Of a stretch of DNA of 64,000 nucleotides, positions 18,388-26,050 are shown piece after piece. A program made the translations under genes and the position numbers. The DNA comes from Lachnospiraceae bacterium UBA1759 (GTDB lineage: Bacteria; Bacillota; Clostridia; Lachnospirales; Lachnospiraceae). The DNA is taken from contig DCHF01000003.1 of assembly GCA_002315555.1 (NCBI GenBank), positions 1 to 64,000 on the forward strand. The letters are read 5' to 3'. Below the pieces are notes generated by a model, which saw nothing but the letters and a program-made list of their open reading frames with translations, searched no databases and was not told the origin of the DNA. Within the stretch, counting starts at the first letter, position 1. Each line of letters opens with the position of its first letter.

Positions 18388-18416
18388 ATCATAACATAGT
18401 TCTGAAAAAAACGCAA
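18388..18416 (-). promoter_or_regulatory. Candidate lexA promoter
   Basis: On the minus strand TTGCGT (18416-18411) and TATGAT (18393-18388) are 17 bases apart. The spacer contains GAACTATGTTA, which recalls but does not match a LexA box. Confidence 0.45.
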
Positions 18417-18444
18417 ACAAATGTTTGGTAAAAGGAGCGATTTT

Positions 18445-19002
18445 ATGAATCATAAGCCTTTCGTTGTTGCCATTGCGGGCGGAACCTGTTCGGGCAAATC
18501 CACCCTGACCGAGCGTTTGGGCGAACATTTCCCCGAAAATACCCGTATTTTCAATATGGACAAGTATTTCAAAAAGGAGCCTCCGACAACGGTTGCGCCG
18601 ATTACACGCAAAGTATATGTCGAACACAATTCTCCCGATACTTTGGAACTCGATCGTCTTTTTGCCGATTTTGACGCTGCATTGCGGGACGAAAGCCTTG
18701 ATTTGATCCTCATTGAGGGGCTTTTTGCACTGTATCTCGACAAAATCCGTGAAGCGGCGGATTTGAAGATTTTCGTCGACCTCCGTCCCGATGCCCGTCT
18801 GGTACGCCGCATCAAAAAGCATATGGCGTGGGGACAGACCTATGAGCAGGTCACCGAACGCTATATGGACACGGTCTCATTCCGTCACGACGAATTGGTC
18901 GAGCCGACGCGTTGGCACGCGGATATGGTCATCAACGGCAATCTCGATGCAAATTCCGGCGTTTTGATCGCTAAAAACTATATCGAGGGGAAAATAAAGT
19001 AA
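18445..19002 (+). CDS. Uridine-kinase-like P-loop kinase
   Basis: This 185-residue protein of the uridine kinase/phosphoribulokinase superfamily starts at the ATG preceded by AAAGGAG. Walker A is GGTCSGKST (about 12-20), followed by the NMDKYF segment that aligns with the substrate-binding Asp of uridine kinase. LILIEGLFAL corresponds to the Walker B region. It probably phosphorylates uridine/cytidine with ATP or GTP, but several clostridial paralogs of this fold have unassigned substrates. Its length is shorter than typical Udk (about 205-215). Confidence 0.75.
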   Translation: MNHKPFVVAIAGGTCSGKSTLTERLGEHFPENTRIFNMDKYFKKEPPTTVAPITRKVYVEHNSPDTLELDRLFADFDAALRDESLDLILIEGLFALYLDKIREAADLKIFVDLRPDARLVRRIKKHMAWGQTYEQVTERYMDTVSFRHDELVEPTRWHADMVINGNLDANSGVLIAKNYIEGKIK

Positions 19003-19066
19003 GCCTCTGTCCTTATTTTGTCAACAATCAAACAGGCCAAGCAAAAAGCGCGGAAATCAAAAACTC

Positions 19067-19095
19067 TTGATTTCTTTCTTCTTTTGCGTTAAAAT
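19067..19095 (+). promoter_or_regulatory. Promoter of the TPP riboswitch-thiT transcript
   Basis: TTGATT (19067-19072) and TAAAAT (19090-19095) are 17 bases apart, and transcription would begin at the first base-paired strand of the riboswitch. Confidence 0.65.
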
Positions 19096-19102
19096 ATCAT
19101 CG

Positions 19103-19196
19103 AAAAGCAGGGGTGCCGTACACGGCTGAGAGAGGAATGCCCTCAACCCTTTGAACCTGATTCGGTTAGTACCGACGAAGGGAGCGTGCCTGCTTT
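19103..19196 (+). ncRNA. TPP riboswitch (THI element)
   Basis: The conserved blocks of the thiamine pyrophosphate aptamer are all visible: GGGGTGCC, GGCTGAGA, ACCCTTTGAACCTGAT and the closing GAAGGGA. The P1 helix forms from AAAGCAGG (19103-19110) and CCTGCTTT (19189-19196). Downstream, CCTGCTTTA can instead pair with TAAAGCGGG at 19202-19210, breaking P1. The thiT ribosome site sits in a small GAAAG/CTTTC hairpin, which suggests translational control. High TPP should lower thiT expression. Confidence 0.95.
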
Positions 19197-19242
19197 ATTT
19201 TGTAAAGCGGGTTCTTTTTTTCCCGCAGAAAGGATCTTTCCC

Positions 19243-19821
19243 ATGAAATTTACCACCCGCAGACTGACGGAAACCGCACTGATGATCGCACTTGCGACCG
19301 TGCTGAGTATCATCCCACTTGGGATCAAACTCCCCCTCGGCGGAACCGTCACCCCGTTTTCGCTTGTGCCGATCATTTTGATCGGTCAGCGCTACGACCG
19401 CAAATGGGCGTTTTTTAGTGCATTTGCGTATTCGATCATTCAGGCGGCGATCTCGCTTCCCGAAATGATGGGGTGGGGGCTCAATTGGCAGGCGTTGCTC
19501 GGCAGTATTCTGCTCGACTATCTGCTTGCGTACACCTCGATCGGAATTGCCGGATTATTTCGTAAAAAGGAGTATTCCGTCGTTTTCGGCACAATTGCAT
19601 CCGTTTTTGTTCGTTTTCTCTGCCACTGGCTTTCCGGCATTGTCGTCTTTTCCGCGTGGATCAACGAAGACATCGCCGCCGTTGTCGGCGACAATCTGCC
19701 GATCTACTCCGCCGCATACAACGGAATTTTCATGGGGCCGGAACTTGCAATCACCCTGCTCGGCGCAGTATTCATCCCGCGGATCATGCACGCCATCGGC
19801 GGCAGAAAAGTCACCGAATAA
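19243..19821 (+). CDS. thiT: Energy-coupled thiamine transporter ThiT
   Basis: ThiT is the membrane S-component that binds thiamine and joins a shared ECF module elsewhere in the genome. This 192-residue protein has six membrane segments and the family motifs VRFLCHWLSGIVVFSAW and YNGIFMGPELAIT. The start at 19243 follows AAAGGA. The TPP riboswitch directly upstream confirms the thiamine role. The gene ends before a strong terminator. Confidence 0.94.
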   Translation: MKFTTRRLTETALMIALATVLSIIPLGIKLPLGGTVTPFSLVPIILIGQRYDRKWAFFSAFAYSIIQAAISLPEMMGWGLNWQALLGSILLDYLLAYTSIGIAGLFRKKEYSVVFGTIASVFVRFLCHWLSGIVVFSAWINEDIAAVVGDNLPIYSAAYNGIFMGPELAITLLGAVFIPRIMHAIGGRKVTE

Positions 19822-19833
19822 TCACCGAAATTC

Positions 19834-19868
19834 AACAACCCCGGAGAAAAATTCTCCGGGGTTGTTCT
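19834..19868. terminator. Bidirectional terminator after thiT
   Basis: A 14-bp perfect stem, AACAACCCCGGAGA and TCTCCGGGGTTGTT (19834-19847 and 19854-19867), separates thiT from the converging glycosidase operon. Confidence 0.88.
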
Positions 19869-19877
19869 TATATCATC

Positions 19878-20765
19878 TTATTCGAAATCTTCGTCCTTGA
19901 AATCACCTTCGGCAAATGCACCGCCGATGAGTTCCACTGCGCCGGTTCTGCCGTTATACCAAACATCCCAGCCCTTTTTTTCTTCACTGTAAAGAGCCGT
20001 CGGCTTGTAGCAGGCTTCACTGTCGAAATCGCCCGGCTTCGGGAAAACAATCGGGTTGCCCTTGAAGCGACGGAAGCCGGTCAAGCCGTTTTTCGAGGTC
20101 GCAACACAGATGCACGCGGTGTTGATATCCTTGTAGCCGATGTAGAACAGCAGATAGCCGAGATCCTTATGGCGGAGGATCTGACAACCTCCGACACGGT
20201 TTGCTTCATATTCTTTTTCTTCATTTCGGATGAAGATCGGGTTCGCTTTTCTCTTGGTCCAGTGAATACCGTCCTTGCTTTCCGCATAGCAAAGAACATT
20301 CGGCTCATAGGTCTCACCGGCGGAATACCACATCTTATAAACACCGTCCTCAAACAGAACGCAGGGGTTCATGACGGAGGCATTTTCATACGGATATTCG
20401 GGCACCATGATCGGCTCGTCACCGACGCGATGGAAATGGATACCGTCGTCGCTTTCGGCATAGCAGATGTAACTAAACGCACCGTGCGCCTGACCTGTGT
20501 ACCACATTTTCCACTTTCCGTCGACGCGAAGGACACAGTTGCGGTTGACGTTGTCCTCAAATCCGCTTTCTTCATTATAAGCGAGTGTGATCTGCGGTTC
20601 AGTCCAATGAATACCGTCATCGGAAAAACTGACGGCGAGCGCCTTTTTCGGTCTCCACGAGAAGTCCATGCGGAGTTTGCCGTCGACTTTGGTGACATAA
20701 GCGTCAAATGCGGTGCCGAGATTTTGACCGTAAATCGGATTTTCGGGATATTTGTTGAAGTTCAT
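19878..20765 (-). CDS. Five-bladed beta-propeller glycosidase-like protein
   Basis: This 295-residue protein has repeating propeller motifs such as SDDGIHWTEP, YAESDDGIHFHR, YAESKDGIHWTK and MWYTGQ/MWYSAG. They resemble the GH43, GH32/68 and GH130 superfamily of five-bladed propellers. There is no signal peptide. It follows the GH78 rhamnosidase in a two-gene minus-strand operon with a 27-base gap, so it probably acts on a rhamnose-containing oligosaccharide or its product. The exact family and catalytic residues cannot be fixed from sequence alone. Confidence 0.6.
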   Translation of the reverse strand: MNFNKYPENPIYGQNLGTAFDAYVTKVDGKLRMDFSWRPKKALAVSFSDDGIHWTEPQITLAYNEESGFEDNVNRNCVLRVDGKWKMWYTGQAHGAFSYICYAESDDGIHFHRVGDEPIMVPEYPYENASVMNPCVLFEDGVYKMWYSAGETYEPNVLCYAESKDGIHWTKRKANPIFIRNEEKEYEANRVGGCQILRHKDLGYLLFYIGYKDINTACICVATSKNGLTGFRRFKGNPIVFPKPGDFDSEACYKPTALYSEEKKGWDVWYNGRTGAVELIGGAFAEGDFKDEDFE

Positions 20766-20792
20766 TTATGTATCTCCTTTATATACTATTCG

Positions 20793-22961
20793 TTATTTTG
20801 AATAGAAAATATACTTTCCGGCATTTACGACTTTCGTTTTTCCGTCGATTGTGATTGCCGTCTTGACCGGGGTTTCGATCTCATAGCGGAACTGTCCATT
20901 CGCATAAGTCCAGCCCGACGAGATCTGCCCGTGGCGGGTGTCGATCGAGGCAAAGAGGCGACCGAGTCTTGCATCCGGCTTCGGTGCAATGACCGCTTCG
21001 GCAAATCCCGGCTTCGCGGGCTTGATACCGCAGGCGACCTCATAAATCCAATCCGCCACGGAGCCGTAGGCGTAGTGGTTGAAGGAATTCATGTCCTTGC
21101 TCCAAAATTCGCCGTCTTCGCGAATATTATCCCAATGTTCCCACATCGTGGTCGCACCGAGTTTAACCTGATTAAGCCAAGACGGGAACTTTTCGCGGAC
21201 AAAAAGATCATAGGCAAGTTCGGTGTACCCGTTCGACGAGAGAACATGGAGCAGATACGGCGTTCCGACAAATCCCGTTGCAAGTGCGGTTCCGTTTTTG
21301 CGAATCATATCGGCAAGGGAAGCGGCGGTCTTTTCAGGTTCAGTCGTGATTCCGAAATGCAACGCCAAAACATGTTCGGTCTGCGTGCGGTAATCGGTAA
21401 AGGTTTCGCGGAACTTCGCCAAAACTTTTTCGTAAAGTTTTTCAAACCGTCCTACATCCTCGCCCAATTCCATGCCCGCCTTGATGACAAGAGATGTTGA
21501 GTAGATGTAGAACGCGGACGCAATGAAGTCCTTGCGGGAAGATCCCGTGTAAGAACCCGGCTCCGCGTCAAGACCGAGCCAATCGCCGAAGTGTTCGCAT
21601 CCCGTCCAAAGGAATTCATCGTGCGTGACCTTGCCGATCGCGTCCACCCAATCCTTCATCAGGTTGAAATTACGGCGAAGCAATTCGGCGTTTCCGTAGG
21701 TTTGGTAAATCGTCCACGGTACAATACAACAGACATCGCCCCATGCGGCGGATGCGGTCTCGCCGTTCCAAACACGCGGTACGACATTATCCGGCATACC
21801 GTAACGACCACGGCTTGCTTCGACATCGCAAAGCCATTTTTCAAAGAATTTTTCGACATCATAGTTATACGACGCCGTGCGTACGAAGACCTGCGCATCG
21901 CCCGTCCATCCAAGGCGTTCATCACGTTGCGGACAATCGGTCGGAACATCGAGGAAATTGCATCTCTGTCCCCAGAAAATATTATCGAAAAGTTTTTGAA
22001 CCAATGGTGCGGAACATTCGAGTTTACCTATTCTTCGAATATCCGAGCAAACGACAATGGCGGTAAAGTTCTCCGCCTTCGGCTCACCAGGCCATGATTC
22101 GATGCAGATGTAGCGGAAGCCGTAGAAGGCAAACTGCGCGTGATACGTCTGCTCGCCCTCGGCACAGATGTATTCAAATTTTGCGTCCGCTTCACGGTAG
22201 TTCTCATTATAGAAATTGCCGTTTTTATCCAATACTTCACCGTGGTGAAAACGAATCACGTCACCCTTTTTCGCATTCACGGTAAATTCGACATATCCCG
22301 TGAGATTTTGACCGAAGTCGATGACCTTTTCTCCCTTCGGAGTAATGATCAGTTTTGCCGCAGCAATACGATCCTGCTCGATGATTTTTTCGCCCTGCTG
22401 CGGGATGAGTTCAAAGCCGGGGAGCAATGTCGGATCGATCGGTTTTGCGGCAACAAAATCGGTCGGTACAACGCCGGCTTCATAGGTTTCTCCATTATAG
22501 ATACTTGAAAAGAGGATCCCCGTTTTAGCGGTCTCCCAGTTTTCGTCGGTGGCGATAATTTCTCGGCTGCCATCGGCATACTCAAGCGTCAACTCGGCAA
22601 GAACACCCGCAGGAACGGCACACTTAAACTGATCGGTTCCGTCGCGTTCCGGGCGGAAATTTGCATTGATTTCACCACGCATCCAACCTTCGCCGACGGT
22701 GACGGAGATCTCGTTTTGTTCGCGAATCATTTCCGTCACATCGTACTGCTGATATTGCAGACGCTTTTCATACTGTGTCCAGCCCGGGGCGAACACATAA
22801 TCGCCCACGCGTTCACCGTTCAGTTTTGCGGCATAGATGCCGAGTGCAGTAACGGCAAGCGTCGCTTTCTTTACCGCTTTTGCGGAAAATTGCTTGCGGA
22901 AAACTGGGCAGGCGCGGCCGTAATCTACGGCGGGAGATATCCATTTTGCATGGTCAAACAT
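20793..22961 (-). CDS. GH78 alpha-L-rhamnosidase, intracellular
   Basis: The enzyme removes terminal alpha-L-rhamnose from rhamnogalacturonan, flavonoid glycosides or similar substrates. The 722-residue layout fits GH78: N-terminal beta-sandwich domains (about 1-300), then an alpha/alpha-barrel with the hallmark DCPQRDERLGWTGDAQVF (342-359), which carries the general acid, and TTMWEHWD near residue 600, which carries the base. No signal peptide is seen. A GGAG site precedes the start. It is the first gene of its operon, with a promoter at 23003-23030. Confidence 0.92.
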   Translation of the reverse strand: MFDHAKWISPAVDYGRACPVFRKQFSAKAVKKATLAVTALGIYAAKLNGERVGDYVFAPGWTQYEKRLQYQQYDVTEMIREQNEISVTVGEGWMRGEINANFRPERDGTDQFKCAVPAGVLAELTLEYADGSREIIATDENWETAKTGILFSSIYNGETYEAGVVPTDFVAAKPIDPTLLPGFELIPQQGEKIIEQDRIAAAKLIITPKGEKVIDFGQNLTGYVEFTVNAKKGDVIRFHHGEVLDKNGNFYNENYREADAKFEYICAEGEQTYHAQFAFYGFRYICIESWPGEPKAENFTAIVVCSDIRRIGKLECSAPLVQKLFDNIFWGQRCNFLDVPTDCPQRDERLGWTGDAQVFVRTASYNYDVEKFFEKWLCDVEASRGRYGMPDNVVPRVWNGETASAAWGDVCCIVPWTIYQTYGNAELLRRNFNLMKDWVDAIGKVTHDEFLWTGCEHFGDWLGLDAEPGSYTGSSRKDFIASAFYIYSTSLVIKAGMELGEDVGRFEKLYEKVLAKFRETFTDYRTQTEHVLALHFGITTEPEKTAASLADMIRKNGTALATGFVGTPYLLHVLSSNGYTELAYDLFVREKFPSWLNQVKLGATTMWEHWDNIREDGEFWSKDMNSFNHYAYGSVADWIYEVACGIKPAKPGFAEAVIAPKPDARLGRLFASIDTRHGQISSGWTYANGQFRYEIETPVKTAITIDGKTKVVNAGKYIFYSK

Positions 22962-23002
22962 CGCTCATTTCTCCTTTGTTTTTACTCATTTGGACACTTC
23001 TA

Positions 23003-23030
23003 ATTTTACATTTTTTTTGACAAAAGTCAA
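23003..23030 (-). promoter_or_regulatory. Promoter of the rhamnosidase operon with overlapping palindrome
   Basis: On the minus strand TTGACT (23030-23025) and TAAAAT (23008-23003) are 16 bases apart. The -35 box lies inside the perfect palindrome TTGACAAAAGTCAA (23017-23030), a plausible operator for a sugar-responsive repressor. Confidence 0.6.
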
Positions 23031-23036
23031 GATTTT

Positions 23037-23465
23037 TCATTTGCACAACTTGAATAAAATCACGCCGCCGGTCATCAAAAAAAGACCTGTGATCTTCGTC
23101 CAGCCAAAGGTCACTTTTTCCGCCCCGAAAAGTCCGAATGCGTCGATGACCGCCGCCACGGCAAGTTGCGAAATGAGGATGATACTGACAGCGACCGTCG
23201 GACTCAGCGTCCCGATGGCAAGCATCACCGTCACCGTGATGACGATCCCGAAAACGCCGCCCGTCAGATAGATCCAGTTTGCCCCAAAGACCTCCGGGAA
23301 CGATCCTTTTCCAAACAAAAGCATCGCCGCAAGTGAAAAAATAAACGCCGTTCCCTGCACAAAGACATTGCTTTCGAGCAATCCCGCCTTTTCGGACAAG
23401 CCCGTATTCAACACACCTTGAATGCTCATCGCGGCTCCCGCAATGATTGAAAATATGACGCCCAT
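23037..23465 (-). CDS. DMT-superfamily transporter, DUF606/YdcZ type
   Basis: This 142-residue, very hydrophobic protein has about five membrane segments. The opening IFSIIAGAAMSIQGVLNTGLS and the closing ITGLFLMTGGVILFK are characteristic of the YdcZ (DUF606) half-size drug/metabolite transporters. I chose ATG at 23465 because GGAGG is seven bases away, while the ATG two codons upstream almost touches that site. Such proteins usually form dimers. Substrate unknown. It is divergent from the rimP operon. Confidence 0.82.
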   Translation of the reverse strand: MGVIFSIIAGAAMSIQGVLNTGLSEKAGLLESNVFVQGTAFIFSLAAMLLFGKGSFPEVFGANWIYLTGGVFGIVITVTVMLAIGTLSPTVAVSIILISQLAVAAVIDAFGLFGAEKVTFGWTKITGLFLMTGGVILFKLCK

Positions 23466-23563
23466 ATTCATTCCTCCCACGTATAGTCTGTCCAATTGGT
23501 GAAAAAATATCGGTATCGAGCGATTTATTTCGGATTTTTGTACTTATTTTCAGCGAAAAGCCC

Positions 23564-23592
23564 TTGCAATCTCTACAAATTAATGATATAAT
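23564..23592 (+). promoter_or_regulatory. Promoter of the rimP-nusA-infB operon
   Basis: TTGCAA (23564-23569) and TATAAT (23587-23592) are spaced 17 bases apart. The leader is about 85 bases and contains the hairpin at 23628-23651. Confidence 0.75.
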
Positions 23593-23627
23593 ACACGCGT
23601 GTGAAAGCACAGAGATTCAATTTCCGA

Positions 23628-23651
23628 GAGTGGGGCGACCCACTCTCGATT
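23628..23651 (+). promoter_or_regulatory. rimP leader hairpin with GNRA-type loop
   Basis: A perfect 10-bp stem CGAGAGTGGG/CCCACTCTCG closes a GCGA tetraloop in the 5' leader of rimP. Similar GAGTGGG-type hairpins precede rimP in many Firmicutes, as I recall. It lacks a T-tract and so is not a terminator; RNA stability or autoregulation by an operon product is possible. Confidence 0.6.
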
Positions 23652-23684
23652 GATTATTCGGAAAAATTCGGAGGTGACACAGCA

Positions 23685-24140
23685 TTGAGTAAGATTACCG
23701 AATCCGTTGAAAGACTGGCTGCTCCCATCGCCGAACGGCTCGGCTTGGAGATTTGGGATATCGAATACGTCAAAGAAGCGGGCGAAAATTATCTGCGCAT
23801 TTACATCGACCGCGAAAACGGTGTCGACATCGACGACTGCGAAGCAATGAGCCGCGCCATTGATCCGGAACTTGACCGCGTTGATCCGATCCCCGACAGT
23901 TATATTCTCGAGGTCTCCTCCGCAGGTATCGAACGCGTTCTCAAACGCCAATCGGATTTTGATCGTTTTGTCGGCAGTGATGTACTGCTCCGCTTCTTCA
24001 AGCCGATCAACGGCGCAAAGGAGGTCGTAGGCAAACTGCTCGGACTGAAAGATGATCTGATCGGCGTCGAAACCCCCGCCGGCGTTCTTGAAGTATCCCG
24101 CAAAGACACGGCACTTTGCCGACTGTACGTAAAATTCTGA
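23685..24140 (+). CDS. rimP: Ribosome maturation factor RimP
   Basis: RimP helps the 30S subunit mature. The 151-residue length from the TTG at 23685 matches the family, and GGAGGTG precedes it; a longer reading would run through the leader hairpin. Family-typical stretches include LGLEIWDIEYVKEAGENYLRI (near residue 20) and DYILEVSSAGIER-like DSYILEVSSAGIER. It is the first gene of the canonical operon rimP-nusA-ylxR-ylxQ-infB-rbfA-nrnA-truB-ribF. Confidence 0.92.
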   Translation: MSKITESVERLAAPIAERLGLEIWDIEYVKEAGENYLRIYIDRENGVDIDDCEAMSRAIDPELDRVDPIPDSYILEVSSAGIERVLKRQSDFDRFVGSDVLLRFFKPINGAKEVVGKLLGLKDDLIGVETPAGVLEVSRKDTALCRLYVKF

Positions 24141-24180
24141 CAACAAGCCTTCGGGCACATGAATGGAGAGATTTTTGGAA

Positions 24181-25242
24181 ATGAACGAAGAATTTTTTGC
24201 AGCAATCGAACTGATCGAAAAGGAAAAGGGCATCCCGAAGGAATACATGATCGAAAAAATCTCGCAGGCCCTGATCACCGCGTTCAAACGCGACAACGAC
24301 GGCGTGACCGATAATGTCGACGTCGTCGTCGATCCCGTCAAGCGAGAGATCGCCATGTACGTCAAAAAAACCGTTGTCAAGCAGGTGGAAAATCCGTCGC
24401 TTGAAATGCTCGTCGAGCAAGCGGTCGCCTACAACAAAAAAGCCACTGTCGGCGATGTCGTCAGCATCCCGATCGAAACCAAAAAGTTCGGCCGCATTGC
24501 CGCCCAGACCGCAAAACAGGTCATCATTCAGGGTATTCGTGAAGCCGAACGCGGCATGGTGTTTGCGCATTTCACCTCCAAGGAGCGTGAAATCGTGACC
24601 GCCATCGTCAACCGCGTCGATCCCTTCAACGGTGGCGCCGTACTCGACATTATCAGCGACGGCGAAAAGAACGAAATGTTCCTCTCCGCCGGTGAACAGG
24701 TCCCCGGTGAAAAACTGACCGAGGGCGAACGCATCAAGGTCTATGTCGTCGAAGTCAAAAAGACCGTTCGCGGTCCGCAAGTCCTCATTTCGAGAACTCA
24801 TCCGGGTCTTGTCAAGCGTCTGTTTGAAATGGAAGTCCCGGAAATTCACGACGGCATCATCGAAATCAAAAGCATCTCCCGCGAAGCCGGAAGCCGTACC
24901 AAGATCGCCGTTGCTTCCAACGATCCAAACGTCGACGCCATCGGCGCCTGCGTCGGTATGCGCGGTGCCCGTGTCGCCGGCATCGTCGATGAACTCCGTG
25001 GCGAAAAGATTGATATCATTAAATACAGTCAGGATCCCGCCGTCTATGTCGCCGATGCGCTTTCCCCGGCTGAGGTCGTGAGCGTCACCGTCGATCCCGA
25101 TGAAAAGGCGTGCTCCGTTCTCGTCCCGGACGATCAAATCTCGCTTGCCATCGGCAAAGAGGGACAAAATGCCCGTCTTGCCGCCAAACTCACCGGCTAT
25201 AAGATCGACATAAAGCCCGCTGGTGTTATGAGCGAGCGATAA
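24181..25242 (+). CDS. nusA: Transcription termination/antitermination factor NusA
   Basis: NusA binds RNA polymerase and nascent RNA to control pausing, termination and antitermination. The protein has 353 residues from ATG 24181: the N-terminal polymerase-binding domain (1-125), an S1 domain, then KH1 and KH2 with VGMRGARV and AIGKEGQNARLA. Like other Gram-positive NusA proteins it lacks the C-terminal acidic repeats. An ATG six codons upstream has no ribosome site. Confidence 0.95.
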   Translation: MNEEFFAAIELIEKEKGIPKEYMIEKISQALITAFKRDNDGVTDNVDVVVDPVKREIAMYVKKTVVKQVENPSLEMLVEQAVAYNKKATVGDVVSIPIETKKFGRIAAQTAKQVIIQGIREAERGMVFAHFTSKEREIVTAIVNRVDPFNGGAVLDIISDGEKNEMFLSAGEQVPGEKLTEGERIKVYVVEVKKTVRGPQVLISRTHPGLVKRLFEMEVPEIHDGIIEIKSISREAGSRTKIAVASNDPNVDAIGACVGMRGARVAGIVDELRGEKIDIIKYSQDPAVYVADALSPAEVVSVTVDPDEKACSVLVPDDQISLAIGKEGQNARLAAKLTGYKIDIKPAGVMSER

Positions 25243-25259
25243 TTTCATCGGAGGACGCT

Positions 25260-25538
25260 ATGCCGCAAGTTAAAAAAGTTCCCGAACGTCAATGTCTCGG
25301 TTGCCGTGAAAAGAAACCGAAGCGTGACTTGATTCGTGTTGTCCGTTCACCGGAAGGCACTATTACGCTGGATTTCAAGGGCAAGGAACCCGGACGCGGC
25401 GCATATATCTGCCCCGAAGAAGCCTGCTTCCTGAAAGCCCGCAAATCCCGTGCTTTGGAACGCGCTCTCGAATGTGAAATTCCCGACGCGGTTTATGCGG
25501 ATCTTTCCATGCGGCTCGTCGAACACAAGCCGGAGTAA
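25260..25538 (+). CDS. ylxR: YlxR/RnpM RNA-binding protein
   Basis: This 92-residue basic protein has the family motif RQCLGCREKKPKRDLIRVV and the second motif GRGAYICPEEACFLKA. YlxR of Bacillus subtilis was recently described as an RNase P modulator, a role that can be inferred here. GGAGG precedes the ATG. It sits between nusA and ylxQ as in most Firmicutes. Confidence 0.93.
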   Translation: MPQVKKVPERQCLGCREKKPKRDLIRVVRSPEGTITLDFKGKEPGRGAYICPEEACFLKARKSRALERALECEIPDAVYADLSMRLVEHKPE

Positions 25539-25604
25539 CCGTTTGCTCCGCAACGAAGATTTCCAAAGAAAGGTTACTTTTATTCAGAAAGTGACGGTAA
25601 ATAA

Positions 25605-26024
25605 ATGGCAGAAATTCTTTCTACATTACGCATTGCACGAAAAGCCGGCCGACTTGAACTCGGTGACGAGCAAGTCGGTGCCGCCTGCCGTGCGTCAACT
25701 GCTAAACTCGTGCTCGTCGCAAACGACGCCGCCGAGAATACATTTTCGCGTGCAACGCATTTTTCCGGCTTTGCCAAACGCCACTGTGTGACCGTTCCGC
25801 ACACCAAGGCGGAAATCGGCAAAGCCCTCGGCACAAAACCCGTCGCAATGATCGCGGTCTGCGATACCGGATTTGCGCGTGTAATCGCCGAACGCCTTGC
25901 GCAGGATAATCCCCAGCGTTTTGCCGACGCCGTCGAGGATACGACAAGACTCGACGAATCCGCAAGACGCCGTGCCGCGGACAAGAAAAACGAAGAGCGC
26001 AACAAACGCTTCGGCAAACACTGA
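25605..26024 (+). CDS. ylxQ: L7Ae-family RNA-binding protein (YlxQ)
   Basis: This 139-residue protein has an L7Ae/L30e fold of kink-turn binding proteins over its first 100 residues (LRIARKAGRLELGDEQV, AKLVLVANDAAENT). An unusual charged tail of about 30 residues, rich in Arg, Lys and Glu, follows. The ribosome site is weak. Function is probably linked to ribosome or RNase P RNA binding. Confidence 0.88.
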   Translation: MAEILSTLRIARKAGRLELGDEQVGAACRASTAKLVLVANDAAENTFSRATHFSGFAKRHCVTVPHTKAEIGKALGTKPVAMIAVCDTGFARVIAERLAQDNPQRFADAVEDTTRLDESARRRAADKKNEERNKRFGKH

Positions 26025-26050
26025 ACGCGAGTTTATGAGGAGGCTTTTAT

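Noticed and set aside
18370..18444. LexA box between lexA and the kinase gene
   Set aside because: GAACTATGTTA is present but the second half does not fit GAAC-N4-GTTC.
24007..25248. 413-residue Asp/Gly/Phe-rich frame antisense to nusA
   Set aside because: The composition is typical of an antisense shadow and nusA is certain.
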